Below are positions 1 through 7,361 of a stretch of DNA of 64,000 nt, piece by piece. The DNA lies in the NCBI GenBank assembly GCA_964608455.1, contig CAZSNM010000004.1, positions 6,605-70,604 on the forward strand. The letters are read 5' to 3'. The translations under genes were made by a program, and so were the position numbers. This DNA is from DTDX01 sp964608455 (GTDB taxonomy: Archaea > Thermoproteota > Bathyarchaeia > 40CM-2-53-6 > DTDX01). A model generated the notes under the pieces. It searched no databases and had not been told where the DNA came from. It saw nothing but the letters and a program-made list of their open reading frames with translations. Every line of letters begins with the position of its first letter. Position 1 is the stretch's first letter.

Positions 1-273
1 ATCTAGTTAAACCGCAATGTAGAATTTAAAGATAATTTTGCTTTTTTAAGTAGAAAATCAAAATTTTACGTGTAAAAAGATTGAAGAAATCAAAGAAAAT
101 CAAATTTGGGTTAAGCGGGTATTCCCTAAATGAGGAGGGTTATGAATTTTCTGACTTTCCTTTTATAAAAGGAAAGTGCCTTTCAAATCTTTTGAAAATG
201 CTATAAAAACGGTAATGTTACTTTTGTTGTAATCAATGAATAACTTTTTATTCTTCCTTTTACTATTTATTTT
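1..273. other. Upstream non-coding region of the KaiC-like gene
   Basis: No gene of normal length is visible. The stretch holds a 24-bp perfect palindrome (154-177). Just before it is a possible 8-codon leader ORF, with ATG at 142, a GAGGAGG run ahead of it and a stop inside the palindrome. The 5' part is A/T-rich and featureless to me. The end of an unseen upstream gene could lie before position 1. Confidence 0.5.
154..177. promoter_or_regulatory. 24-bp perfect palindrome centred on a TATA-like core
   Basis: The half-site is ACTTTCCTTTTA and its exact reverse complement follows with no spacer, so the centre reads TTTTATAAAA on both strands. It ends 97 bases upstream of the KaiC-like start. 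It could be an operator over a TATA box, a bidirectional promoter core or a transcript hairpin; the sequence does not decide between these. Confidence 0.5.
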
Positions 274-1047
274 TTGGTGAAAATTAATTTGCCTATTACG
301 AAGGTTAAAACTGGAATTCCAGGTTTAGATGAAATTCTTAATGGTGGTATTCCATCTAGAAATGTTGTTTTGCTTTCAGGTGGTCCAGGAACAGGAAAAA
401 CCATTTTTGGACAGCAATTTTTATTTAATGGAATTTTAAATGGTAATGCAGGTGTTTACTTGGCTTTAGAGGAACATCCAGTTCAAATTAGAGTTAATAT
501 GGCTCAGTTTGGATGGGATGTTAAACGTTATGAAGCTGAAGGAAAATTTGCTATTGTTGATGCTTTTACAAGTGGAATTGGTGAAGCTGCTAAAAGAGAA
601 AAATATGTTGTTCAAGCTGTTGATGATTTTCCTATGTTAATCGATATGGTTAGAACTGCTATTAAGGATTTAAATGCTGAAAGAGTTGTTGTAGATTCTG
701 TTACAACATTATATATAACTAAACCTGCACTTGCTAGAAGCATGGTTCTTCAATTAAAAAAGGTTCTTTCAGGGCTTGGATGTACATCACTTCTTATAAG
801 TCAAGTAAGCGTTACCGAAAGAGGTTTTGGTGGTCCAGGTGTAGAGCATGCTGCAGATGGAATAATAAGATTAGATTTAGATGAGGTAAATGGTGAACTT
901 TATAGAAGCTTAATTGTTTGGAAAATGCGTGGAACAGCTCACTCAATGAGAAGACATCCATTTGAAATAACAAATAATGGTATAGTTGTTTATGCTGATA
1001 AAACATTATCTATAACCTCTAGAAAATTAGAGGAATCAACTAATTAA
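274..1047 (+). CDS. KaiC-like RecA-superfamily ATPase (single domain)
   Basis: A 257-residue single KaiC/RadA-type domain. The Walker A motif GGPGTGKT lies at residues 36-43, the paired catalytic glutamates EE at 66-67, and a Walker B strand VVVD at 138-141. The family is ATP-driven and oligomeric; in archaea single-domain members are mostly regulatory or signalling proteins of unknown target. TTG at 274 and GTG at 277 are adjacent start candidates, and no Shine-Dalgarno precedes them, so a leaderless message is plausible. An HTH protein follows 53 bases downstream on the same strand and may be functionally linked. There is no second KaiC domain, so this is not a clock-type KaiC. Confidence 0.85.
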   Translation: MVKINLPITKVKTGIPGLDEILNGGIPSRNVVLLSGGPGTGKTIFGQQFLFNGILNGNAGVYLALEEHPVQIRVNMAQFGWDVKRYEAEGKFAIVDAFTSGIGEAAKREKYVVQAVDDFPMLIDMVRTAIKDLNAERVVVDSVTTLYITKPALARSMVLQLKKVLSGLGCTSLLISQVSVTERGFGGPGVEHAADGIIRLDLDEVNGELYRSLIVWKMRGTAHSMRRHPFEITNNGIVVYADKTLSITSRKLEESTN

Positions 1048-1100
1048 GAATAAGCAAAAATAAATAAAATTGTTAATAATTTAATAGGGGGTGCTGAAGG

Positions 1101-1556
1101 TTGAGTGAAGAAATTTCATTAACTCCTATAGGTCGAGAAGCTATTCATAAACTTGAAGCTGCTTTGCTTGCTGGAACTCTTTTAAGGCAAGAAGTTTTAT
1201 CAATGCTTAAGGAAGCTTCAGAAAGACTTACATGGGTTGATTCACTTGCTGTTGCAGCTGCAGCTTTAGCTAGAGAAAAAGCTAAAATGCCTATTTCTCA
1301 AATAGCTGATGAACTTGGAAGAACAGAAGCTACAATAAGAAATCATTTAGCAGGAAAAACTAAAGCTGGTCAGCTTGTAAAAGAAACATATGAAAAATTT
1401 GCTTCTAAAGGTGTAGAAATTCCAAGCTTAACCTTTTTAGATGAAATAGAATCCTTAAAAAAACAGCTTGAAAATGAACGCAATCAAAAATCAAATCTTG
1501 AGAAAAAATTAATTAGCATTAAGGAAAAACTGCAATCAATAATCGCTGAAATATAA
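1101..1556 (+). CDS. Archaeal HTH transcriptional regulator (COG1318-like)
   Basis: 151 residues. The segment around residues 66-95 (ISQIADELGRTEATIRNHL) is a clear helix-turn-helix with a recognition helix. The C-terminal third, from about residue 112, is a charged coiled coil rich in K, E and N, probably for dimerisation. It starts with TTG behind a GGGGGTG run. Composition and length fit the archaeal predicted-regulator family I know as COG1318; that family name is from memory. It follows the KaiC-like ATPase co-directionally, which suggests co-expression. DNA target unknown. Confidence 0.7.
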   Translation: MSEEISLTPIGREAIHKLEAALLAGTLLRQEVLSMLKEASERLTWVDSLAVAAAALAREKAKMPISQIADELGRTEATIRNHLAGKTKAGQLVKETYEKFASKGVEIPSLTFLDEIESLKKQLENERNQKSNLEKKLISIKEKLQSIIAEI

Positions 1557-1597
1557 ATAGAAAAATAAGGTTTATGGTAGCCCGGGGGAGATTCGAA

Positions 1598-1615
1598 TTC
1601 AGGGCCTTTAAGGCT
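1598..1615 (-). other. tRNA-Gln intron 3 (18 nt, T-arm position 53/54)
   Basis: A very short intron between the T-stem and T-loop. The central helix is CGGG/CCTG, the bulges are AGA and AAT, and the inner helix is GCCT/AGGC with a 3-nt loop. Excision joins GGGAG directly to TTCGAAT and restores a perfect T stem with CTCCC. Without it the T arm cannot fold. Confidence 0.9.
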
Positions 1616-1630
1616 CTCCCGTCAGCAGGT

Positions 1631-1656
1631 TTCTTCTCCCCTTCATTAAGGGGGAT
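1631..1656 (-). other. tRNA-Gln intron 2 (26 nt, canonical position 37/38)
   Basis: This intron lies one base 3' of the anticodon, the standard archaeal site. The inner helix is TCCCC/GGGGA. The central helix CTCT/GAAG has one C-A mismatch, so it is a relaxed bulge-helix-bulge. The 3' bulge is AAA, and removal gives loop CTCTGGA closed by GCAGG/CCTGC. Confidence 0.85.
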
Positions 1657-1664
1657 CCAGAGCC

Positions 1665-1685
1665 TTACAGGGGCTTCTGAGCCCT
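1665..1685 (-). other. tRNA-Gln intron 1 (21 nt, anticodon-stem 5' strand, position 29/30)
   Basis: A complete bulge-helix-bulge can be drawn. The exon strand ATAG pairs with intron CTGT, the two 3-nt bulges are CAA and AAG, and the intron inner helix is GGGCT/AGCCC. Cutting after the second base of each bulge joins GCA to GG and creates the anticodon stem GCAGG that pairs with CCTGC. This is a non-canonical intron site. Confidence 0.88.
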
Positions 1686-1750
1686 TGCTATGCTTGACCG
1701 CTACACCACCGGGCTATCCAACCTAGTAATATAAAGCTCCCCTAGGCTAA

Positions 1751-1766
1751 AAATATTTTAAAATAA
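1751..1766 (-). promoter_or_regulatory. Possible promoter (A/T box) of the tRNA-Gln gene
   Basis: Read on the minus strand, a TTTTAAAATATTTTT tract lies about 36-51 nt upstream of the tRNA 5' end. That would place the transcript start roughly 15 nt before the mature end. A second TATA-like stretch at 1727-1736 seems too close to the tRNA to serve. Confidence 0.35.
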
Positions 1767-1791
1767 ATAAAGAAAATAAACTTTTCTTTAT

Positions 1792-2598
1792 TTATTCTTT
1801 TAAAACTTTTAAAATTTCCTTGCATAATTGATTGTTTGCAGCTGCTATAAAAGAGGTTTTCTCTTCAGGTGTAACTTTCATATTTAATTCTTCTCCATTT
1901 AATGAAACAATTATTCCTCCAGCTTCTTTAACTATTAATTGACCTGCCGCTATATCCACAGCTCTAATCCTATTTCTTGCATCTATAAACGCATCTATAA
2001 CCCCGCTTGCTATTTGACAAAGTTCTAAAGCGTTAGCTCCAAAATGACGTGTATGAAGTGCATAAACAAGAAGTTTTATAAGTTTTTTTATATCTTCTTC
2101 ATTATTTAAAAAACATAAATCTAAACCTATTAAAGCTTCTTTTAAATTTTCCACGTTAGATGTATGAATTTTTTCTTCATTTAAATATGCGCCTTTACCT
2201 TCTTCAGCATAATATGTATCCCCATTAACAAGATTCATTATTAATCCTGCATAAACTCCATTTAAAAACCAAGTTTTAGAAACAGCTAGAGAGCAACAGT
2301 AAAATTTTATGCCTCTTAAAGCATTTATTGTTCCATCTAAAGGATCTAAAATTAAAAATTCCTTTGCTGCATCTCCAATTTTCTTAACTCCAGATTCCTC
2401 ACTTATTAAAATGCATGAAACATTAAGATTGCTTAAAGTCTCAACAACTGCTTTTTCTGCTATATAATCAATTTTTTTAGTTATATCTCCTCCAACACCA
2501 ATTCCTAAATTTTCACTTGCATCTTTTGAACCTAAAGCTTTATTTACTTCATTTTTAACTTTTTCAGCTGCTTCTTTTAAAATTTCATTCCAATTCAC
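1792..2598 (-). CDS. Inositol monophosphatase family phosphatase (IMPase/FBPase IV type)
   Basis: 268 residues. The metal-binding signature is visible: SEESG at 66-70, DPLDGT at 85-90 and VDIAAG near 214-219. Archaeal members are Mg-dependent and often hydrolyse both inositol-1-phosphate and fructose-1,6-bisphosphate, so a role in gluconeogenesis or inositol-lipid synthesis is possible; the sequence alone does not separate these. The start is GTG, preceded on its own strand by GAGGA. The ZIP transporter gene lies 25 bases upstream on the same strand, so the two probably share a transcript. The WD of the usual C-terminal motif is VD here, a common variant. Confidence 0.85.
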   Translation of the reverse strand: MNWNEILKEAAEKVKNEVNKALGSKDASENLGIGVGGDITKKIDYIAEKAVVETLSNLNVSCILISEESGVKKIGDAAKEFLILDPLDGTINALRGIKFYCCSLAVSKTWFLNGVYAGLIMNLVNGDTYYAEEGKGAYLNEEKIHTSNVENLKEALIGLDLCFLNNEEDIKKLIKLLVYALHTRHFGANALELCQIASGVIDAFIDARNRIRAVDIAAGQLIVKEAGGIIVSLNGEELNMKVTPEEKTSFIAAANNQLCKEILKVLKE

Positions 2599-2623
2599 TT
2601 TCGATAATCCTCTTTAACTGTTT

Positions 2624-3370
2624 TTATTCAAAAATAATTTTCATAAAGCCCATAAACCATATTCCTATTAAGAAAAAAATAAAAGATAAAATTGACTTTT
2701 TAAATTCAGGTTGCTTGTGAAGCTCAGGAATTAAATCTGAAGCTGCTATATAAAGAAATCCTCCTGCTGTAAAAGGGAGTAAGGGCAAAGCTATATTTTC
2801 CACATGAGTAATAAAAAAGTAACCAAATAAAGCTCCAAAAACAGCTATGATAGCTGAAATAAAATTCCAAAATAAAGCTTTAAATTTAGTGAATCCTCCA
2901 TAAACAAGCACGCCAAAATCTCCAAGTTCCTGAGGTACTTCATGAATTACAACAGCCATTGTTGTAATTAACCCAAGTGGTATGCCAACAATAAAGCTTG
3001 CTGCTATAACTAAACCATCTATAAAATTGTGCATTCCATCTCCAACTAAATTTAGATAGGTAAACATGTGAATGGGGCATTTCCCTTCATGGCAATGATG
3101 CCAATAAAAAATTTTTTCTAAAAGAAAAAATGATGTAAACCCAATTATAACATAAAGAAAAATCATCGTGCTGTTTGTATGTTCTAAAGCTTCTGGAAGA
3201 AGATGAAGAAAAGCTCCACCAATTAATGCTCCTGCTGAAAAACCAACTAAGAAAAACAAAATCTTCTTTAAATCTTCATCCTTAATAATTAATGTAACTA
3301 TACCAGTTAAAGAAATAAGGCTTACCAGAATGGTGCTTCCCAAAATCCAGATTAAAACATTAAAATCCAA
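2624..3370 (-). CDS. ZIP family metal ion transporter
   Basis: 248 residues, largely hydrophobic, with about eight predicted membrane segments. The hallmark ZIP motifs are present: HNFIDG in one membrane helix and HEVPQELGDF in the next, which supply the His and Glu ligands of the transport path. A short His/Cys loop (HHCHEGKC) precedes them and could sense or bind metal. The family moves zinc, iron or manganese into the cytoplasm. The TTG start has a GAGGT element 8 bases upstream. It sits head-to-tail with the phosphatase gene. Confidence 0.88.
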   Translation of the reverse strand: MDFNVLIWILGSTILVSLISLTGIVTLIIKDEDLKKILFFLVGFSAGALIGGAFLHLLPEALEHTNSTMIFLYVIIGFTSFFLLEKIFYWHHCHEGKCPIHMFTYLNLVGDGMHNFIDGLVIAASFIVGIPLGLITTMAVVIHEVPQELGDFGVLVYGGFTKFKALFWNFISAIIAVFGALFGYFFITHVENIALPLLPFTAGGFLYIAASDLIPELHKQPEFKKSILSFIFFLIGIWFMGFMKIIFE

Positions 3371-3564
3371 GTTGACAACCTCTTTATTATGATAAAAATT
3401 AATTTTCTTTATCTGAATAAAAATCTTTTGGAATCAACTATTAATTTGCTTCAGTTAGTTGTAAAATAAAATATAGCGAATAATTTACTTCACTTTTCTA
3501 AAGTATCAACTAATAAACAATAAATGCATTTAATGGATTATTTTAAAAAAGTTAAGGTTGAAGC

Positions 3565-4038
3565 TTAAGGGATTATATCTGGTGGAATAGCCCATAAAAT
3601 GCTCCATTTTTCTTTTTCATCTTTTTCTAAACATACTGTTCCAGCCATTTTAAATTTTAAAACTTCTTTTTCTTCATTACCTATAATTAAAGCTGATGTT
3701 AACTTGCTTAAATGAGGTAAATGTCCAACAAGCATTATATCTTCATTTATACGCTTTATTTTTTCAATCCAAATTTTAACGTTATCTAAGGGGTTTAATC
3801 CTTCGCTTTCTTCAATTCCCTCTTCAGGCTTTAAATATTTACCGTAAATTTCAGCTGTTTGTTTTGCCCTTAATTTTCCGCTATGAAAAATCTTTTTAAT
3901 TTTTAAATTAAGTTTTGCGAGGTAGCTGGCAACTTTTTCAGCATTTTTAATTCCTTCTTCAGTTAATGGTCTTAATGGATCTTCATTCTCTTTTTTTGCT
4001 TCTCCATGCTGAACTAAATAAATCCTCATTTTTATCAA
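3565..4038 (-). CDS. SixA-like histidine phosphatase superfamily protein
   Basis: 157 residues. The N-terminal catalytic motif reads QHGEA where most family members have RHG; the phospho-accepting His is kept and the preceding Arg is replaced by Gln. FHSGKLRAKQTAEIY (about 51-65) matches the SixA loop, and VGHLPHLSKL near 103 supplies the second His. The family removes phosphate from protein histidines or small molecules. The start is either TTG at 4038 or ATG at 4029; both give a complete domain. It is flanked by A/T-rich non-coding DNA on both sides, so it is probably transcribed alone. Confidence 0.8.
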   Translation of the reverse strand: MIKMRIYLVQHGEAKKENEDPLRPLTEEGIKNAEKVASYLAKLNLKIKKIFHSGKLRAKQTAEIYGKYLKPEEGIEESEGLNPLDNVKIWIEKIKRINEDIMLVGHLPHLSKLTSALIIGNEEKEVLKFKMAGTVCLEKDEKEKWSILWAIPPDIIP

Positions 4039-4221
4039 GCCTAAATTCTAATTGAACATTAAATCATTTTTATAAAATTGAAAAATATTTTTTTTAAAGT
4101 TTTATTTTTCAATTATTTACATTAAAAATCAGTATTTAATAAATTTTTTGTAAAAATTACAAAGAAAATTTGGAAATGTTTATTAAAAAGTTAATTAGCT
4201 TAATGTAAAGATTGATGAAAA

Positions 4222-5181
4222 TTGCAGGACTCAATGATTAAACAGTTAAATGATTTAACTTCAATATTTAACCTAGAAAAAAAAGAGAAAAAAGCCGTGT
4301 TTAAAATTAATACAGGAATTTTAAAAATTATGGTTAATAAGCTTGTTGAAAAAGGTTTTTATTGGCTTTTACCTGTTATTTTAGCTAAGTCCACCGATCC
4401 ATTATGGCCTGACACTCAAGCAAGCATAGAACAAAGAATAGAAATTGAAATTTATAATGAAAAAGTTAAAACTATGCAAAGCATGATAATTCATAAAAGA
4501 ATTTTAGTTTCTTCAGGAATAGGAAAAATATTCTTTTTATCTCCTAACATTCGAATAGAACGAAGAGAAAGAGCTGAAACTGGAAGGCATCTTTATGAAT
4601 TTACTCAATTAGATGTTGAAGCAGCCTATTGGAAAATGGAAGATATTTTTAAGCTTTTCGAGGAACTTATTGTATATTCTATAGCCTATATCAAAAAAAA
4701 CTTTAATGAAGAACTTGAAATACTTAAAAGAAAAATTGAAGTTCCTGAAGTTCCATTTAAAATTTTTAAAAGAGCTGAACTTGAAGAAAAATATGGAAAA
4801 AACTGGGAATTAACTATTTCTAAAAGCTTAAAAAATCCTGTTTGGGTAACAAATATACCAAGAGAATTTTATGATTATGAAGATGAGGAAACTGGAGAAT
4901 GGCGAAACTTTGATTTAATATTGCCTGAGGGATATGGTGAAGTTATTTCAGGTGCTGAAAGAGAATATGAATATGAAAAAATAATTAAAAAAATGGAGCG
5001 GGATGGTATAAATAAAAATGATTATAAAACATTTTTAAGCTTTGCTAAGGAAGGAAAATTAAAACCTTCAACAGGAGCTGGGCTTGGAGTTGAAAGATTT
5101 ATAAGCTATATTTGTGGAGTTAAACATGTGGCTGAAGTTCAACCTTTCCCAAGAATTCCAGGTTTTGTTTCTGATCTTTAA
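4222..5181 (+). CDS. Archaeal asparagine synthetase (AspRS/AsnRS catalytic-core paralogue)
   Basis: 319 residues. This is a class II aminoacyl-tRNA synthetase catalytic core without the N-terminal OB-fold anticodon-binding domain. Motif 2 is seen in RIERRERAETGRHLYEFTQLDVE and motif 3 in GAGLGVERFISYICG. Proteins of this build in archaea are ammonia-dependent asparagine synthetases related to AspRS/AsnRS. The length fits that family and is too short for a real AsnRS. TTG at 4222 or ATG at 4234 could be the start; an AGGA run precedes the latter. It stands alone between divergent and convergent neighbours. Confidence 0.8.
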   Translation: MQDSMIKQLNDLTSIFNLEKKEKKAVFKINTGILKIMVNKLVEKGFYWLLPVILAKSTDPLWPDTQASIEQRIEIEIYNEKVKTMQSMIIHKRILVSSGIGKIFFLSPNIRIERRERAETGRHLYEFTQLDVEAAYWKMEDIFKLFEELIVYSIAYIKKNFNEELEILKRKIEVPEVPFKIFKRAELEEKYGKNWELTISKSLKNPVWVTNIPREFYDYEDEETGEWRNFDLILPEGYGEVISGAEREYEYEKIIKKMERDGINKNDYKTFLSFAKEGKLKPSTGAGLGVERFISYICGVKHVAEVQPFPRIPGFVSDL

Positions 5182-5189
5182 AAAATTAA

Positions 5190-5675
5190 TTAAAGTTTTT
5201 TACTTCTTTTAAACATTGTTATTAAAATTAATGCAATTGTTAAAGATAGAAAAGTAACCGTTAATCTATTAAATTCTGCTACCACCAAGCATGAAATTTG
5301 AGTGGTTGCATCAAAATAGCCTTGTTTGCTTGCAGTTAAATGAATAATATATGTTCCAGCATCAGCATTTTGTGGAATCTTAAATTCATGAGTGAATGTT
5401 CCATCTTGAGCTGAATAAACTAAAGCTAAATGAATAATGCCTGAAGGAGCATCAACTTGAATTGATATTGAAGCTCCTGAAACAGGATTTCCTAAACCAT
5501 CCTTAACTATACCATCTATTTTAATTGATTCTCCAGCATTATAACTTTCTTTGGATAAGCTTGCTGAAATAAAAAGTGTCTCAGCAGAATAGGCTTTATT
5601 AACAATTAATGAAATTGATAATAAAACTAAAGCTAAAAAAGCAATGTGTTTAAACAATTGTTTTCCATAAACCAT
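5190..5675 (-). CDS. Secreted, C-terminally anchored Ig-like domain protein
   Basis: 161 residues. An N-terminal hydrophobic segment (about 10-30) is a signal peptide. One beta-rich domain follows: YNAGESIKIDGIVKD, then NPVSGASISIQVD, ending near DAGTYIIHLTASKQGY. A C-terminal hydrophobic helix with the basic tail KRSKKL anchors it. The repeat resembles macroglobulin MG2/bacterial Ig-like domains. Nearly the same domain recurs in the next gene and in the gene at 8113-9036, so these are paralogues. ATG start with GGAGAG upstream. Probably displayed on the cell surface; ligand unknown. Confidence 0.7.
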   Translation of the reverse strand: MVYGKQLFKHIAFLALVLLSISLIVNKAYSAETLFISASLSKESYNAGESIKIDGIVKDGLGNPVSGASISIQVDAPSGIIHLALVYSAQDGTFTHEFKIPQNADAGTYIIHLTASKQGYFDATTQISCLVVAEFNRLTVTFLSLTIALILITMFKRSKKL

Positions 5676-5726
5676 TTTGCTTCTCTCCTTCTCTCTATTT
5701 ACAGCGTTATTTATTGTTAAAACAAA

Positions 5727-6857
5727 TTAATTAACTATAAATACAGCATCTGTTGAAGCTAAAAATTTTCCTCCTTTAGAAATTAAATCGTTTGATACAA
5801 AAGCTTTAGCTACATAAACACCTTTATAAGCATTAGCTGATATTGTAAAGCTAAACCCTATAGTTTTTATTTTTCCATTTTCCAAATCTCCAATATTAAA
5901 GTAGACTCCAAGAGGAGTAGTGTTAGGATCATCTATTTCTACCCATACATAAGCCTTCTCTAATGTAGCGCCGGAGTTTTCTACAGTAACCCATATAATT
6001 AATGCTTCTCCTTGAGCAAACTCTGATTTAATTTCACCATTTAAATCAGTTATATTAACGTTTACAAAATTTATGCTTGGAATATTTGCTTCTCCAATAA
6101 TAAATGATGCATGGGCATAACCGTCTAAATAACCTTCCTTGCTTGCTGTAACAAATACTGTATATGTTCCAGGAATAAATATTGAATAGCCTAATTCCCC
6201 AATAGTAAAATTATCAAAGTATATGCCTAAACTATTTGTTTTTGTTAAAGCTGAATGTACAATATTACCTGATGGGTTAACTACTTGAATTGAAACTTCA
6301 ATTGATGTAAGAGGATTTCTAAATTGATCTTGAACGCTTCCAAATATTTTAACAGTTTCATTTTGATTATAACTTGTTTTATCTGTTTGAACATTTACAT
6401 ATAATGTTCGAGTTATTAACGTTGAAGTTGTTATTGTTGAGGTTATTGTTGTTTCCAGTTGATTTACTATTAAAGCAGTTTTAGCCCCCTCTTCTTTATC
6501 TCCACTTATGGCTATTATTGTTATTTCATATGCACCTGCTGGTGTTTGAATAGTTGTAATTATTGTTAATTTTGATTTAAATGGGGTCCTTCCTTTTTCA
6601 GGCGTAAATATACCTATTGAATTTTCTGGAAGACCATTAACTTTTAACATTACTATTTGTGGAAAACGTGTTAAAGATTCAACTTTAATGGAATATATTG
6701 TTGTTTCTCCAGCTTTAATTGCTCTATAGGAAGGTTCTACACGTATAAGCAAGGGGCTTTCATTTTCATTTGCTAAAATTGTAGGTAGCATTATGCTTAA
6801 TATAAATAGGGTTAAGTATGTTGTTGCAAAAATTTTTTGCTTCAAATATTTTATCAC
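5727..6857 (-). CDS. Secreted multi-domain Ig-like protein
   Basis: 376 residues. Signal peptide at the N terminus (TYLTLFILSIMLPTILA). The first beta domain (about 30-130) resembles an NPCBM/alpha-galactosidase-type or NEW3-like beta-sandwich. A Thr-rich linker follows (TTITSTITTSTLITRT), then the MG2-like domain shared with its neighbours (YNQNETVKIFGSVQD) and a C-terminal CARDB-like beta domain. No C-terminal membrane helix is visible, so it may be released or bound through a partner. GTG start. Upstream and divergent lies the wHTH/ATPase pair. Confidence 0.68.
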   Translation of the reverse strand: MIKYLKQKIFATTYLTLFILSIMLPTILANENESPLLIRVEPSYRAIKAGETTIYSIKVESLTRFPQIVMLKVNGLPENSIGIFTPEKGRTPFKSKLTIITTIQTPAGAYEITIIAISGDKEEGAKTALIVNQLETTITSTITTSTLITRTLYVNVQTDKTSYNQNETVKIFGSVQDQFRNPLTSIEVSIQVVNPSGNIVHSALTKTNSLGIYFDNFTIGELGYSIFIPGTYTVFVTASKEGYLDGYAHASFIIGEANIPSINFVNVNITDLNGEIKSEFAQGEALIIWVTVENSGATLEKAYVWVEIDDPNTTPLGVYFNIGDLENGKIKTIGFSFTISANAYKGVYVAKAFVSNDLISKGGKFLASTDAVFIVN

Positions 6858-6890
6858 CTTAAGTTTTTATTTCATATTTCTTCTATATAA

Positions 6891-7361
6891 ATGTTTCTGT
6901 GTAGTACAAATAAACATGAACAGAAAAACTATTACGTAACCTCTGCAAAAATTAAATTTAAAACGAAAAGCGAGAAGAAACCTTTGAAAGAAGAAGTTAA
7001 CATAGATTCTTTAATTATTGAGCTTTTAAAAAGAATAAGTAAAAGCTTAGAAGAGTTAAATGAAAAAATTGATAAATTAATTGAAAAAACTAGCTTAATT
7101 GAAGTTAAATCAAAAAAAATTTCTATAGAAAATTTACCTTTAGATGCAGCAACCCTTCTTTCTCTTCCAGATCATCTTAGAAAAACTGCTATAGCAATTT
7201 GTTCTTTAGGAGAAGCTACAGCAGAAGAAGTTGCTGAAGAAACCAAAAGAGCAAGAGCTGTTGAAAGCGATTATTTAAATCAATTAGTAGCTTTAGGATA
7301 TTTAAAAAAGAGAAGAATTGGAAAAAAAGTTTATTTTAGTATTGAGGAGAAAAAAGAATGA
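6891..7361 (+). CDS. Winged-helix protein with coiled coil, partner of the ATPase gene
   Basis: 156 residues from ATG 6891. An N-terminal polar tail is followed by a coiled coil (about 42-66, LLKRISKSLEELNEKIDKL) and a winged-helix domain (about 88-150, with LPDHLRKTAIAICSLGEA, then a recognition helix and the wing RRIGKKVYF). The start is uncertain; a TATA-like tract close to the ATG would allow a shorter protein starting near residue 31. Its last four bases overlap the start of the MinD-like gene, so the two are translationally coupled. I infer a DNA- or partner-binding role for the pair. Confidence 0.7.
   Translation: MFLCSTNKHEQKNYYVTSAKIKFKTKSEKKPLKEEVNIDSLIIELLKRISKSLEELNEKIDKLIEKTSLIEVKSKKISIENLPLDAATLLSLPDHLRKTAIAICSLGEATAEEVAEETKRARAVESDYLNQLVALGYLKKRRIGKKVYFSIEEKKE

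Larger units (their letters stand above)
1575..1715 (-). tRNA. trnQ: tRNA-Gln (anticodon CTG) with three introns and encoded CCA
   Basis: Removing three introns leaves a 76-nt tRNA including CCA. The acceptor arms AGCCCGG/CCGGGCT pair perfectly. The D arm is GTGT/GCAT with a GG-containing loop, the anticodon stem GCAGG/CCTGC, the anticodon loop CTCTGGA (CTG, Gln), the variable loop TGAC, and the T arm GGGAG/CTCCC around TTCGAAT. The discriminator is A, followed by genomic CCA at 1577-1575. The A1-U72 pair is characteristic of archaeal tRNA-Gln. Exons on the minus strand are 1715-1686, 1664-1657, 1630-1616 and 1597-1575. Stem complementarity and the splice motifs agree on every boundary. Confidence 0.93.

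Noticed and set aside
130..166. Very short leader ORF before the KaiC-like gene
   Set aside because: A start with good ribosome site gives only eight codons; too short to call a gene without further evidence, so it is mentioned only with the palindrome.
1660..1690. Reading the tRNA as tRNA-Leu with anticodon CAG in loop CTCAGAA
   Set aside because: A stem AAGGG/CCCTT can be drawn, but the acceptor, D arm and short variable loop are not those of tRNA-Leu, and the T arm then stays unpaired. The three-intron Gln fold satisfies every stem.
3371..3564. Separated TTAGTTG and CAACTAA repeats as a regulatory site
   Set aside because: The arms are short, about 45 bases apart and expected by chance in such A/T-rich DNA.
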